Source: Ovis canadensis
Taxonomy: Eukaryota > Chordata > Mammalia > Artiodactyla > Bovidae
Assembly (NCBI RefSeq): GCF_042477335.2
Contig: NC_091251.1
Coordinates: forward strand, 33,930,501 to 33,994,500
Reading direction: 5' to 3'
Length of the DNA stretch: 64,000 nt
Under the pieces are notes generated by a model, which worked only from the letters and a program-made list of their open reading frames with translations, had not been told where the DNA came from and did not search any database. Position numbers and translations under genes: made by a program. Each line of letters opens with the position of its first letter. Position 1 is the first letter of the stretch. This document shows positions 20,801 through 35,800 of the stretch, one piece after another.

Positions 20801-23800
20801 ATGGAGATAATAACTCCAGGGCTGCTGGCAGAATGTCAGTGGGAACATCTCAAGTGAAAGGAAACACAGTGTGCCTTACCTATAAGATAGGCTGTGAGTA
20901 GAAGCCGGTGAAGGGGTTTCTGGAAAGCATAAAAACGAGTCTGTGAGATAATCCACGAACTGAAAAGAGATCCAGATATTTTGGGGGCCAGGGCAAAGGA
21001 ACTGGGGATCAAAGATTTTCAGTATATATGTTAGGCTTTGGGGCTAAAGGCACATGAAAAAGCCCACAAATCACCTAGCAGTGGATCATTATGGAACTGT
21101 CTTTTCCCTTTCATGAGTTTGTAGGTCAGGATCATGAGCACACTGCCCTGATGTGCTCCAATGTATCTGTGCCTTGATTTCCCCTCTAAGTTGAAGATGA
21201 CCAGAAAGAATGTCTAAACACAATGGGTCGTTAAATTGGTGGCATCAGTAAAAATGGCAGAGTGAGGACCTCCACAGAGTCTCTCCATAAAAGGAATGAG
21301 AAATCTGGCAAAAATTGTCAGAGTCGACTTTTCTCAGAATTCTAGAAATTAACAAGGGGTTTTTAACAAGCTGGGGAAAGTTTATTCCAGAAAAATAACT
21401 GAATGTGAGTAAACAGTGAGCTTTGTGACATTTTAACTTGCCCTAGTCCCACTTTTCCCTCTCCAGGTCAATGGAAGCATTGAAAACCAACAGTCTGGCT
21501 GTCATCATAGGGGATGGAATGGGGTTAGAACTCTTTCAAAGCCTCATCCCAGAAAACTCTCATTACTTCACCTGTCTTCACTTGCACGGCTGCCTTTATT
21601 TGACCTGACTTGATGCCAAACTTATATGCAGAGTACATCATGAGAAACGCTGGACTGGAAGAAACACAAGCTGGAATCAAGATTGCTGGGAGAAATATCA
21701 ATAACCTCAGATATGCAGATGACACCACCCTTATGGCAGAAAGTGAAGAGGAACCAAAAAGCCTCTTGATGAAAGTGAAAAAGGAGAGTGAAAAAGTTGG
21801 CTTAAAGCTCAACATTCAGAAAACGAAGATCATGGCATCCGGTCCCATGACTTCATGGGAAAAAGATGGGGAAACAGTGTCAGACTTTATTTTTGTGGGC
21901 TCCAAAATCACTGCACATGGTGATGGTAGCCATGAAATTAAAAGATGCTTACTCCTTGGAAGGAAAGTTATGACCAACATAGATAGCATATTCAAAGGCA
22001 GAGACATTACTTTGCCAACTAAGGTCCGTCTAGTCAAGGCTATGGTTTTTCCTGTGGTCATGTATGGATGTGAGAGTTGGACTGTGAAGAAGGCTGAGCG
22101 CCAAAGAATTGACGCTTTTGAACTGTGGTGTTGGAGAAGACTCTTGAGAGTCCCTTGGACTGCAAGGAGATCCAACCAGTCCATTGTGAAGGAGATCAGC
22201 CCTGGGATTTCTTTGGAGGGAATGATGCGAAAGCTGAAACTCCAGTACTTTGGCCACCTCATGCAAATAATTGACTCATTGGAAAAGACTCTGATGCTGG
22301 GAGGGATTGGGGGCAGGAGGAGAAGGGGACAACAGAGGATGAGATGGCTGAATGGCATCACTGACTCAATGGACGTGAGTCTGAGTGAACTCCGGGAGAT
22401 GGTAATGAACAGGGAGGCCTGGCGTGTTCATGGGGTCGCAAAGAGTCGGACACGACTGAGCGACTGAACTGAACTGAACTGATGCCAAACTGGCATGCTG
22501 TAGTCTGTGAGGTCGTAAAGAGTTTATGACTTAGCAACTGAACCACAACAAAGTGCCAAACTTACCAGGACTTGGAGCTTAGAGTTCACCAAGTGTGAAA
22601 AGCCTTTTTTTCCCCCAGGAGTGTTTGTTGCAAACAATTAGAGGCATTTGTTTAGGCTGCCTGAGGTGACTATCAATTGGAACAAATAAAAGGCTAATCA
22701 AAAAGCATCAAAAAGAAAGCTATGGAATGAGCTGTCTTCAGGGACTTTGAAAAGGAACAACAGGTTCTTGGGAATCGAGGCCGTGTGCACAGGGCTATAT
22801 GCATGCTCAAGAAAGACCTAAAAAGACCCTAAGCTGTCATCTTGGGCTTACGTAGAGGTCACACAAGCAGAAAGGGAAGGCTATGGCACAGAAGTCAACT
22901 GCCTGAGTGTTGAAAGTGCACCTCAATATACAGTCCTTTAACACACGCTGAGAGATGTATTGGTATCAGGTGTTTAAGGAAATCTCTGTCCAATCATTAG
23001 CTGACCACTAAGCTAACTGAAAAGAGACTTCAGTGGCCACATATGACAAAGAAAACAGATTTTATAGAATTAGTTTTAGAAAGTCACTAAACAAACAATG
23101 ACAAACAACAACAAACTTTGGAGGGGGAGGAAGTATCTGATTTTTTAGGGTTGCCATGTTATATTATTTAGCTGTCTAGTTTTCAACAATTATAAGGCAT
23201 GAAAGAAACAAGAAACTAGAACCTATATAAAGTAAAGGAAAAAAGCTGTAGAAACTGTCTTTGAGGAAGCCTAGATATATTAGGCGGAGAAGGCAATGGC
23301 AACCTAGTACTCCAGTACTCTTGCCTGGAAAATCCCATGGACAGAGAAGCCTGGTAGGCTGCAGTCCATGGGGTCGATAAGACTCAGACATGACTGAGCG
23401 ACTTCACTTTCACTTTTCACTTTCCTGCATTGGAGAGGGAAATGGCAACCCACTCCAGTGTTCTTGCCTGGAGAATCCCAGGGATGGGGGAGCCTGGTGG
23501 GCTGCAATCTATGGGGTCACACAGAGTCGGACATGACTGAAGTGACTTGGCAGCAGCAGATACATTAGGAGGGCATGGCAACCCACTCCAGTATTCTTGC
23601 CTGGAGAATCCCATGGACAGAGGAGGCTGGTGGGCTACAGTCCATAGGGCTGCAAAGAGTTGGACACAACTTAAGTGACTTAGCACGCACACACATGCAC
23701 GCACAGATACATTAGACTTTTAAGAGAAAGCCTTTAAACGAACTATTTTAAACATATTCAGATAACCATGTTTAGAGCACTAAATGAAAGTATGACAATG

Positions 23801-26800
23801 GTCTCACCAAACAGAGAATACTAAGTAAATATAAATTCTGGAATTGATAAGTAAAGTTAACTAAAATGAAAACTGCCCTAGAGATATGAGCAGGCAGAAG
23901 AAAGAATCAGCAAATTTGAAGATAAATCAATTGAGATTATCCAGTTTGAGGAAGACAAATAAAAAGGACTGACGAATAATGAACAGAGCCTCAGAGAACT
24001 TGATGAGATACCATCAAGCATACCAGCACATACAAATGGGAGTTCCAAAAGGAAAACAGAGGACAAGGGACAGAGAGAATTATCCGAAGATATAAGGGCT
24101 GACAACTTCCCAAATTGATGAAAATATTAATCTATACATCCAAGAAGCTCAATAAATCCCAAAGATGATAAATCAAAGAGAACCATACCTGGATGCATAA
24201 TAAACTGTTGAAAGCTAAAGACCAGAAAAAAAAAAAAAGAAAGAAAGAGGAACCTTGAAAGCAGCAAAAGAGAAGCCATCATCACATGCAAGAGATTCTC
24301 AATAAACTGGCACTGATTTCTCCTCAGAAACCATGGAGGCCAGAACATAAGAGGATAACATATTCAAAATGCTAAATGAAACAATGTCAACCAAAAGTTT
24401 TAAATCCAGCAAAACTATCTTTCAAAAATGAAGGAGAAATTAAGATACTCCTTGATAATGGATAAAACAACTAGACAAGTTCACCAAGAAAACAGAAGAT
24501 TTGATCAACATTATAAGGACTTTCCTGGTAGTCCAGTGGTCAAAAATCTGCTCTCCAATGCAGGGGACACAAGTTTGATCCCTGGTCAGAGAACTAAGAT
24601 CCCACATGCTGTGGGGCAGCTAAGCCCATGGGTTACAACTACAGAGCGTACACTCTGGAGCCCAAGTCACAACCAGAGAGAAACCACAATGAAAGATCCT
24701 GCATGCCACAACACAGCTAAGATCTGTTGCAGCCAAACAAATAAACATTTTTTAAAACACAACAACACTATATACCAACTAATTAACAGACATCTACAGA
24801 ACACTCCATCCAACAACAGCAGAATATACATTCTTTTCAAGTGTACCTGGAACATTCCCCAGGATACACAATGCTTTAGGCCACACAGTTAAATGGATCT
24901 AAATCATACAAAATATGTTGTCCAACAACAGTGAAATGAAATTAAAATAAAAAACAGGAGGAAATTTGGGAAATTGACAATTATATGGGTAATCAACACT
25001 GCTAAATAACTAATGGGTCAAAGGAAAAAAAATCACAGAAGTTAGAAAATACTTTGAGATGAATGGAAACAAAAACACAATATACTAAACCCTGAAAGAT
25101 GCAGTGAAAGCAGCGCTCAGAGTGAAACATAACTGTAATCATCTATATTAAAAAAGTAGATCTCAAGTCAACAATGAAACCTTCCACTTTAAGAAACTAG
25201 AAGAACTAAACTCAAAAGCAGAAGGAAAGAAAAAGATTAGAGCAGAAATAAATGAAATAGAGAATAGAAAAATAACAGACAAAAATCAAGAAAACCAAGA
25301 GTTGGTTCTCTGAAATGATCAACAAAATTCACTAATCCTGGGCGGATAATGGGAGGTATAAATTAGGAGGCTGGGACTGACATATACACACCACTATGTA
25401 TGCTGCTGCTGTTGCTGCTGCTACTAAGTCACTTCAGTCATGTCCAACTCTGCGTGACCCCACAGACGGGAGCCCGCCAGACTCCCCCGTCCCTGGGATT
25501 CTCCAGGCAAGAACACTGGAGTGGGTTGCCATTTCCTTCTCCAATGCATGAAAGCAAAAAGTGAAAGTGAAGTCGCTCAGTCGTGTCCGACTCTTAGCGA
25601 CCCCATGGACTGCAGCCCACCAGGCTTCTCTGTCCATGGATTTTCCTATGTATAGTTAGTTAAAATAGATTACCAACAACAACCTACTGTATAGCACAGG
25701 GAACTATACTCATATTATACAATAACTTAAAAGGAAAAGAATCTGAAATATATATACATATATTGCTATGCTGTAAACCTGAGACTTACATGATATTATA
25801 AATCAACTATAGCTCAATAACAAATTTTTAAAACTTCCTTCTTAAGAGTTGTTTAAAACACTTGACTCATCTTTAGCCAGGTTGTCCAAGAAAAAAAGAT
25901 AGCCTTAAATAACTAAAATCAGGAATAAAAGAGAGTATTACTAACTTGACAGAAATAAGCTAAAACACCTACTCTTCAAAGGGGTGAGTATGAAAGAATC
26001 AAAGGATGACTATTTGGTGAATTTCAAAAATGGCTATTTCAGGAAGAGATCTGTGAATTTAAAAATTGCCTCTTGGGAAAGAAAGGGAAATCCTCTCTGA
26101 TAAGTATTCTCTATGGACTGACTAATGTCTTACAAAACAGTAGTAAGAATACTAGTTCTAAGGGGAAAGAGACAAGAAATTAAGTTGGAGTTTTGCAGAG
26201 TATTTCTTCTCTGCAATATTTTTATGTCTGATCACATGGACCACAGCCTTGTCTAACTTAATGAAACTAAGCCATGCCGTGTGGGACCACCCAAGATAGC
26301 TGGGTCATGGTAGAGAGGTCTGACAGAATATGGTCCACTGGAGAAGGGAATGGCAAACCACTTCAGTATTCTTGCCTTGAGAACCCCATGAACAGTATGA
26401 AAAGGCAAAAAGACAGGATACTGAAAGATGAACTCCCCAGGTCAGTAGGTGCCCAATATGCTACTAAAGATCAATGTTGAAATAACTCCAGAAAGAATGA
26501 AGGGATGGAGCCAAAGCAAAAACAACACCTAGTTGTGGATGTGACTGATGATAGAAGCAAGGTTCGATGCTGTAAAGAGCAGTACTGCATAGGAACCTGG
26601 AATGTTAGGTCCATGAATCAAGGCAAATTGGAAGTGGTCAAACAGGAGATGGCAAGAGTGAACGTTGACATTCTAGGAATCAGTGAACTAAAATGGACTG
26701 GAATGGGTGAATTTAACTCAGATGACCGTTATAGCTACTACTGCGGGCAGGAATCCCTTAGAAAAAATGGAGTAGCCATCATAGTCAACAAAAGAGTCCG

Positions 26801-29800
26801 AAATGCAGTTCTTAGATGCAATCTCCGAAACGACAGAATGATCTCTGTTCATTTCCAAGGCAAACCATTCAATATCACGGTAATCCAAGTCTATGCCCCG
26901 ACCAGTAACACCCAAGAAGCTGAAGTTGAACAGTTCTATGAAGACCTACAAGGCCTCTTATAACTAACACCCAAAAAAGATGTCCTTTTCATTATAAGAG
27001 ACTGGAATGCAAAAGTACGAAGTCAAGAAACACCTGGAGTAACAGGCAAATTTGGCTTTGGAGTACAGAATGAAGCAGGGCAAAGGCTAATAGAGTTTTG
27101 CCAAGAGAACGCACTGGTCATAGCAAACACCCTCTTCCAACAACACAGGAGAAGACTCTACACATGGACATCACCAGATGGCCAACACGGAAATCAGATT
27201 GATTACATGCTTTGCAGCCAAAGATGGAGAAGCTCTATACAGTCAGCGAAAACAAGAGCAGGAGCTGACTGTAGCTCAGATCATGAACTCCTTATTGCCA
27301 AATTCAGACTTAAATTGAAGAAAGTGGGGAAAACCACTAGACCATTCAGGTATGACCTAAATCAAATCCCTTATGATTATACAGTGGAAGTGAGAAATAG
27401 ATTTAAGGGGCTAGGTCTGATAGAGTGCCTGATGAACTATGGACCAAGGTTCGTGAAGGTTCTCATTGTACACGAGTAGGGATCAAGACCATCCCCAAGA
27501 AAAAGAAATGCAAAAAAGCAAAATGGCTGTCTGAGGAGGCCTTACAAATAGCTATGAAAAGAAGCAAAAAGCAAAGGAGAAAAGGAAAGATATACCCATT
27601 TGAATGTGGAGTTCCAGAGAATAGCAAGGAGAGATAAGAAAGCCTTCCTCAGCAATCAGTGAAAAGAAATAGAGGAAAACAATAGAATGGGAAAGACTAG
27701 AGATCTCTTCAAGAAAATTAGAGATACCAAGGGAACATTTCATGCAAAGATGGGCTCAATAAAGAACAGAAATGGTATGGACCTAACAGAAGCAGAAGAT
27801 ATTAAGAAGAGGTGGTAAGAATACACAGAAGAAATGTACAAAAAAGATCATCACAACCCAGATAATCACGATGCTATGATCACTCACCTAGAGCCAGACA
27901 TCCTGGAATGTGAAGTCAAGTGGGCCTTAGGAAGCATCACTACAAACAAAGCTAGTGGAGGTGATGAAATTCCAGTTGAGCTGTTTCAAATCCTGAAAGA
28001 TGATGCTGTCAAAGTGCTGCACTCAATATGCCAGCACATTTGGAAAACTCAGCAGTGGCCACAGGACTGGAAAAGGTCAGTTTTCATTCCAGTCTCAAAG
28101 AAAGGCAATGCCAAAGAATGCTCAAACTACCACACAATTGCACTCATCTCACATGCTAGTAAAGTAATGCTCAAAATTCTCCAAGCCAGGCTTTAGCAAT
28201 AAGTGAACCGTGAACTCCCTCATGTTCAAGCTGGTTTTAGAAAAGGCAGAGGAACCAGAGATCAAATTGCTAACATCCACTGGATCATGGAAAAAGCAAG
28301 AGAGTTCCAGAAAAACATCTATTTCTGCTTTATTGACTATGCCAAAGCCTTTGACTCTATGGATCACAATAAACTGTGGAAAATTCTGAAAGAGATGGGA
28401 ATACCAGACCACCTGACTTGCCTCTTGAGAAACCTGTATGCAAGTCAGGAAGCAACAATTAGAACTGGACATGGAACAGCAGACTGGTTCCAAATAGGAA
28501 AAGAAGTATGTCAAGGCTGTATATTGTCACCCTGCTTATTTAACTTCTATGCAGAGTACATTATGAGAAACACTGGGCTGGAAGAAGCACAGGCTGGAAT
28601 CAAGATTGCTCGGAAAAAATATCAATAACCTCAGATATGCAGATGACACCACCCTTATGGCAGAAAGTGAAGAACTAAAGAGCCTCTTGATGAAAGTGAA
28701 AGAGGAGAGTGAAAAAGTTGGCTTAAAGCTCAACATTCAGAAAACTAAGATCATGGTATTAAGTCCCATCACTTCATGGCAAATAGATGGGGAAACAGTG
28801 GAAACAGTGGCTGACTTTTATTTTTGGGGGGCTCCAAAATCACTGCAGATGGTGATGGTAGCCATGAAATTAAAAAACACTCCTTGGAAGGAAAGTTATG
28901 ACCAACCTATCACCAACCTAGACAGCATATTAAAAAGCAGAGACACAGTCTAGTCAAGGCTATGATTTTTCCTGTGGTCATGTATGGATGTGAGAGTTGG
29001 ACTGTGAAGAAGGCTGAGCGCCAAAGAATTGATGCTTTTGAACTGTGGTGTTGGAGAAGACTCTTGAGAGTCCCGTGGACTGCAAGGAGATCCAACCAGT
29101 CCATTGTAAGGGAGATCAGTCCTGGGTGTTCATTGGAAGGACTGATGTTAAAGCTGAAACTCCAATACTTTGGCCACCTGATGTGAAGAGCTGATTCATT
29201 GGAAAAGACCCTGATGCTGGGAAAGATTGAGGGGAGGAGGAGAAGGGGAAGACAGAGGATGAGATGGTTGGATGGCATCACCAACTCAATGGACATGGGT
29301 TTGGGTAGACTCCAGGAGTTGGTGATGCACAGGGAGGCCTGGCATGCTGCAGTTCATGGAGCCTCAAAGAGTGTCGGATATGACTGAGCAACTGAACTGA
29401 ACTGAACTGAAGAAGGAGATACTCTTCAGGCTAACATAATTGACATCTAGCTAATCTTCTTTTAGATCTAACTTCTACTGCCATCTTGTGGCAGTTAAAA
29501 AAAACCCAAGTCAATTACTCAAAAGTTCTCTCTCCTGACCAGAAGGTTTCGAAGACTTTCTATTACTCAAGTTTCAATTTTCTCCCTATCAGTTTGAGAA
29601 CAGAAATATTATTCAAAATTAATGTCTGGATACCTGGGATCACTGTTCAGAGAAAAAGGAAGTAAAATGGCATTATATTATGCACAGAAAACCCAAAATC
29701 TGCTGGTAGTTTTATAGAATATGTTGATCTCTGAAAACTTTTTTCTCCCCCTCTTACCAGTAAAAGAATCCCTCGGAGTGCTCCTTCCCTGAAGACCTCT

Positions 29801-32800
29801 GGCTCCCTGAGGGACAAGTAACAGTAAATATATCCTGATTCTCTGGCTTCTATATTTCATGCTATGTATACACTGAAGAATATGTTGTTCTCCCAGAGTG
29901 GGTACACAAATCCAAGAAAGACCCACATTTTAATCTTTCCAAAATGAACATGATGGACACTGTTAATGTGGTTCACTATTTTCACCTCTATTCATTCCAA
30001 GCTATGAATTAGGTCCACTTCTAATATCAGGTCTGCATTGCCAAAAGAGAGATAATTCATGCCAAAACCAATAAGTTTAATATTCTTGCTTTAATCTTGG
30101 CTTTCATTTAGCATTAGAAATCTCAGTCTGGAAAGACAATGTAAACATTACTTACTTGTCCCAAGTCACTAAAGCCAGCCATTCTATAAGGGGTAGACTC
30201 CACTGAGGAGGACCGACTGTATGAAGTAAAACAAAGACGAAAAGCAAACAAACCTGGTATTAAACTTTTATAGACGTAAAGTCTCCTCAGTCCCTATCTC
30301 AGCCACATCTTCCATCTTCTGCCAACAGTTTTAATGTTTCTGTGTAGCTTTCTACTCACCTGACCACTTGGCTACTATGCTGAGAAATGGGTCGTGGAGC
30401 AACTAAAAGGGAATAAAACAGAGGATGAAAAGTTGCCATTAATGGTGTGCCCTGTTTTGCCTAGCCTGTCTGTTGCAAGTTAGTATCTGCGAGTTTGGCC
30501 TTTCCGTATCATACATAAGAATAGGAAAATCACATTATACTTTCTGAGAGGAAATCATCTTCCTTATGGTTTATAGTTTATGGAAAAGGATATTTATTTA
30601 TCTCACGCTTATATTTGGGCAAAACATGGTCTCTACCTGACTGAGATGGAGAAGTGATGCCCACTGGTCGAGGTGTGTTTAATCTGCAAGGAAGAAAAAA
30701 AACAAAAGCAGTTCTAATCTCTGTAAGCAGAACTTGGTGCCACCTTAGAGGATCAATCACACCATTTATTTATAAAAATAATAGCCTCCTCTCTGAGCAT
30801 AGTGGAAGCAAGGTTTCCATATGGGTCTCCTTGGCTCTCCAATTCCCTAAATGAAATCTTCTCCACTTCTCTATTCCCAGTAATAGAAGTCCTTTCTTCC
30901 TTCCCTTAGTGCCTTACCAGATACTCTCAACTTTACGTATATCTATCCACCCATTTACACATTCACCATTCCCTCACTCCCTCCATCCCATTTTCCATCT
31001 ATCCACAAGCATTTATTTAGTGCTCATGTATCTTAGATCCTGAGGTTACAAAAAATAACTAGAACGTGGTTTCTATTTTTGAGAGGCTTACTGAGAGAGA
31101 CAATAAAAAAGCAACGTTAAATGTTATAATGTGTGTATTAGAAGTACAGAGTATGCTAGAACATGACTTTAGCTTCTGTGAGTCAATGGCTATGTTTTTT
31201 TAATCCATCAATACAGAGCTGATATTAAAAATATTTCACGATTGGTAGGGTACAGACATTTATAATTAGAAAAATTGGTGATGCACACCCAACACCTAAC
31301 ACAGTACATCACAAACAATAGGCAATTAATGAATATTTATTGAATAAATGAATAATAGAACATCTAACTCTGCCTAATAGTCTTGACAGAGGAAATGACA
31401 CATGAGCTGAATTTTGAAGGATGAGTAGAATTTCATAAGATGACGGTCAAGGGTGAGCACTGCATTCAAGATTTTACATCAGCGCTTTTCAGTGAGTAAC
31501 TCTTTCATGGAGAAGTGAAAGATAAATTCATAAACCATTTCCTCCACCTCAGAGCCCACATAAGCATTAGAGCCAAGTGTCAAGAAAGGATAGATATTTT
31601 CAGAGAGGGAAGCTATGGCGCCTGATAAAACTGACCTGCTTCCTTGGTACCAACTTGGAGATTCCTGTAGGTGAAAAAAATGGGGGTGAAGGAAGCTTTA
31701 GCTCAAGAGTCCCCATCAATGGATCTTACTTGTCAGATAACTAAGCTGCAATGTCTTCTAGTTGTGGTTATTAAGATTTCCAATAGAAGAAAACAGCTGC
31801 AGTGTTTCCTTAGAAACACTTAGCTTTGGGGGAAGAAAATTTTAGTCTCTCTTCACAAAAACACATTGGGAATCCTGAAGACTGATATACATGGGGAAAT
31901 ATAGAGACTCTATGGACAGAGAAAGGAAAATATAAGAGTAAGATCAAAAGGAACGTTATATAAACACAAAGAACAATCTTGGGAAGAGAGAAATGTCTAG
32001 GAAATAGAGTTAGATGGAAAAGAAGGGTCCTGAGGTGCCTTGGGATTCTTAAAGAGAAATTTTAAGTTACAACAGATAACTCCTCTGTAAAACAGCTTCC
32101 CCATGTGCCATGTCATGATTCACTGATGTTCGAGAATGGGTTGCTGCTGCTGCTAAGTCACTTCAGTTGTGTCCGACTCTGTGCGACCCCATAGACGGCA
32201 GCCCACCAGGCTCCCCCGTCCCTGGGATTCTCCAGGCAAGAACACTGGAGTGGGTTGCCATTTCCTTCTTCAGTGCATGAAAGTGAAAAGTGAAAGTGAA
32301 GTCGCTCAGTCATGTCCGACTCCTAGCGACCCCATGGACTGCAGCCTACCAGGCTCCTCCATCCATGGGATTTTCCAGGCAAGAGTACTGGAGAGGGTTG
32401 CCATTGCCTTCTCCTCGAGAATGGGTTACCACTGTGCTAAATTTTGTCCTCTCATCCCTTCAAGGTCTTCTGTGGCCTTGTCCATTTACTATAGTATGTT
32501 TATTTTACAAACATTATCAATTAATACCTGCCATGGAAAACTATTCTATTCAGTCAGCTAGACAGATGGGCAAAATAGAGAAGAAAATAATAGCATGGAA
32601 AATGTATTTTATTCACCTTCACGATGGCTTGAAATTTCTTTAGTTCTCCATTCTCTTTCCTTAAGACTGACAGCTCTCTAGGCAAAAGATGGAAACGGTG
32701 AGCTTCAGCACGTCAGTGGGATAAAAAAAAATTCCTGATTTTTATTATTATCAAATCTAGTTAATGCTTCCAGAGAGATGTTTGCCACTATACAAGATAA

Positions 32801-35800
32801 TTCTGACAGAGACCTAGTGATTCAGGTCAGCAATGGCAGGGTTTTGATGGTGAGAAGAATCAGGTGGAGAAAATAAGCATCAGTTGGTATGGTTTCAGAG
32901 GCTTTTACACAGAATTGCATCTCTTCTGCACGTGCACCCCTGGCCTGAAGATGTCTGAACATTTCTGTCAGGGATTCCATCTTTTAGCTTAAGACTTCCA
33001 AAATACATCCTCCTACAGGTAACATTTTAAATGCTATCTCCCATCATTATTACTGTGAAAAAGCCATGTCTGATTTCTCTGAAGAAGCAGTTTTTGACAG
33101 ATGGAAGTAAAAGAGGAAAGCTATAAAGTAAAGAGGGAAGAAAGAGAAAAAGAAAATGGAGACTGAGGGAACAAAATTCTGTACTGAACTTATCCAAGAC
33201 AAACACAAACACACATGAAGCAATGTTCAGGCTTTGGAACCATAAAGATAGAAAGGCTCTAGCTTCTCTGGAAAGGGCTCTCTGGAAAGGGCTCTTGGAC
33301 GATCTGATTTGTCACTTACTTGTCCTGGTTGGTCAGTGTTTGCTGTGACTCCTGCATGGCTGCTTCTAACTTTGTAATTCTGTGCTTATAAAAGGCGATG
33401 AGGAGATCAGTTTGTTTCTTCTGGAAACTCCACACCTACTAGGGGAAAACAGGCCTTTGACATACAACCCCATAACTCCTTTCCCCTTATTTCCAGTAAC
33501 AAACAGAAATTCTTCAATTCATACTCTACTACTGATTGTTTTCTTTTGGAGCATCTGACCTAATTCGCGATTCCCCAAAACTAGGGAAAGCCAATGCTTT
33601 ACATTTCCAGAATAACACCTTCCTAATATCTTAATGAGAATACTGACACAGATAAGCCCTTTTAAAATATAACCATTCATCATGAGCAAGAAGGGTGACA
33701 ACCAACAACAAAAAAAGTTTCCAAGTTTAGAATTGGTTCTGACCTTACTTGTTTACAATTGGTTTGGACTCAGCTTCCACATTCCTAGATACTGCCGAGC
33801 ACTGGTAACCAATTTACTTTCCCTAAGATACACAGAGATACTTCCAGGCTGTTTATACTGCTACAGTAGAGGGAAAAGAGACACAGACAGAGATGACTTT
33901 TCCTGAATATTATTTCTGGGCATGGGCAAATAATTTTATCTTTTGTTTTCATTCACCATTTGATGTACTGATGCGCCCATCATGGGATTACTGAATCAGA
34001 TCAAAAGTTAATATTTAGAAAGCGTTTTAGCTTTGTCAGGCTGTACTTTTGAATACACAGCAGTATTTATGTCTCATCTGTTTCCTACCTATTCAAGCCA
34101 TAAACCCTTTGTCTGAGGTCCTTCCTAGATCTGGTAGTTTTGCCATAAACTTTTCATTCTCATCTAATTTGCAAGTTGCTTTTGCCACCTTACTAAAGAA
34201 TTCTACTTCCAAATCTATACAGTCTGCAGACTCTTAATTTTCTACTCAAAAACAAACTAATTCTATATAGACAAGAACTCACTGTAGTCTATTTTTTAAA
34301 TTGTTCTTATTTCCAATAAAAGTAAAAACATATTCAGTTTAGAAAATTTGAACAATGCAAAAGCAGAAAAAGAGGCACTCACTCCTGAGAGTTATCTAAA
34401 ATGGCAAAGGATTAGAAAGAAATAGATATTACAGGTAGATATAATATATAGCCAAAAGACAGTACCCCAAACATCCTAACCTACTCTTGGGATCAGTTTG
34501 TGATAAAATTGTTAGTATCAGGCTGGGGCCAAGAAAGCCCAAATCTTTCCCTAGATGGGTTACTCCTCCCCTAGTCCTGTGTACAGGGGGAACAGACCCT
34601 CCCCTACTGTGGAATTTCAGGGAACAAGACTAGACTATTGGAGGAACCTTTTGCCTAGGGCTAAGTAGGCCTGCTTCACATACTTACCCCAAAAAACTAA
34701 CACCCAAACCTCAGATGTGACCATTCCAAGAGGAAGAAAGATCAATCAGTAAACAACCATCAGCAAAAAGAATTAGAGGAGAAAACAAGTGATTTTTCCC
34801 AAAGCTAGAGCACAAATATTTGATCTATTTCAAATATATCTACTAAACGAGATTCTAAACTCAGTAATGAATCTCAGTATTTTACAAATCTCAAATGTGA
34901 GCAAATTTATTATTCTGTCTCATTCAAATCCTTCAGCCTCATAAAAAGGTTATAGATTCTTTAGGACAAATTTTGCCTACTTGTTTTTAGTTGGGATAAT
35001 TTTATTCATATAATAATAGAGCAGATAGTAACAAAAGTAGTTCTGTTGATAACATTAAACATTGTATAATGCCAAGTGTTAAATATTGTTTATTTCATTG
35101 GAACAATGCATGGAACTACCTACTTTAATACTCAGACTCCTTTCCTGTATCTTCATATTAGGACCAGGTAAAGGCATCATGGTCTTCATGCTCTGGATTC
35201 CCACTCCTTTTAGAATTGATAACATGGGACATAATTTTTATTTTGTTTACTGTAGAGTATTTTTTAAATTTCAGTTCTGAATTAGATCCAGTTAATGCCA
35301 AGAGGCTGGGAAAAGTAAGGAAGAAACCACTGAAAGATACTGAGAGAGTCACCATACAGAAGTAAAGGGGAGCTCAATGGTTTCTTAAGATAAGACATAT
35401 GATCCAATGTGGTTATGCATATTATTGCCTTAATTGAAAAGGGGGTTTTCGTCTCATAAAATATATTTTGGAAATGAGCATTAGCTTGACCAGCTTTTTT
35501 TCTGTGTGTGTGCTAAAGAATGGTTTTCCTAATTTTTACTTTTAAATGTCATTATTTTTTAGTTGAAGTTTTATATTCCCATGTAATTTTAATGCTTTGA
35601 ATAATTGTAGAAGAGTTGCTAAGTTTAAAAAATTTACTTTAAAAGCATTGGTAGGGACTTCCCTGCTGGTCTAGTGGCTAAGACTTCACGTTTCCAATGC
35701 AAGGGTCCCAGGTTCAATCCCCAGTGAGGGAACTAGATTTCACATGCCACAACTGAGTTTGCATGTCACAGCAAAGATCAAAGATCCGAAGAGCCACAAC

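Larger units (their letters stand above)
20920..29757 (-). other. RNF212B: RNF212B intron 10 (8.8 kb)
   Basis: The intron is largely filled with repeats: two sense-to-window BovB copies, an L1 relic, and Bov-A2 and CHR SINEs, all listed separately. No additional RNF212B exon was found or is needed, since the phase closes between exons 10 and 11. Confidence 0.85.

Noticed and set aside
21610-22467. 285-codon frame as a host gene
   Set aside because: It is the BovB LINE polyprotein C-terminus with RT motif and target duplication.
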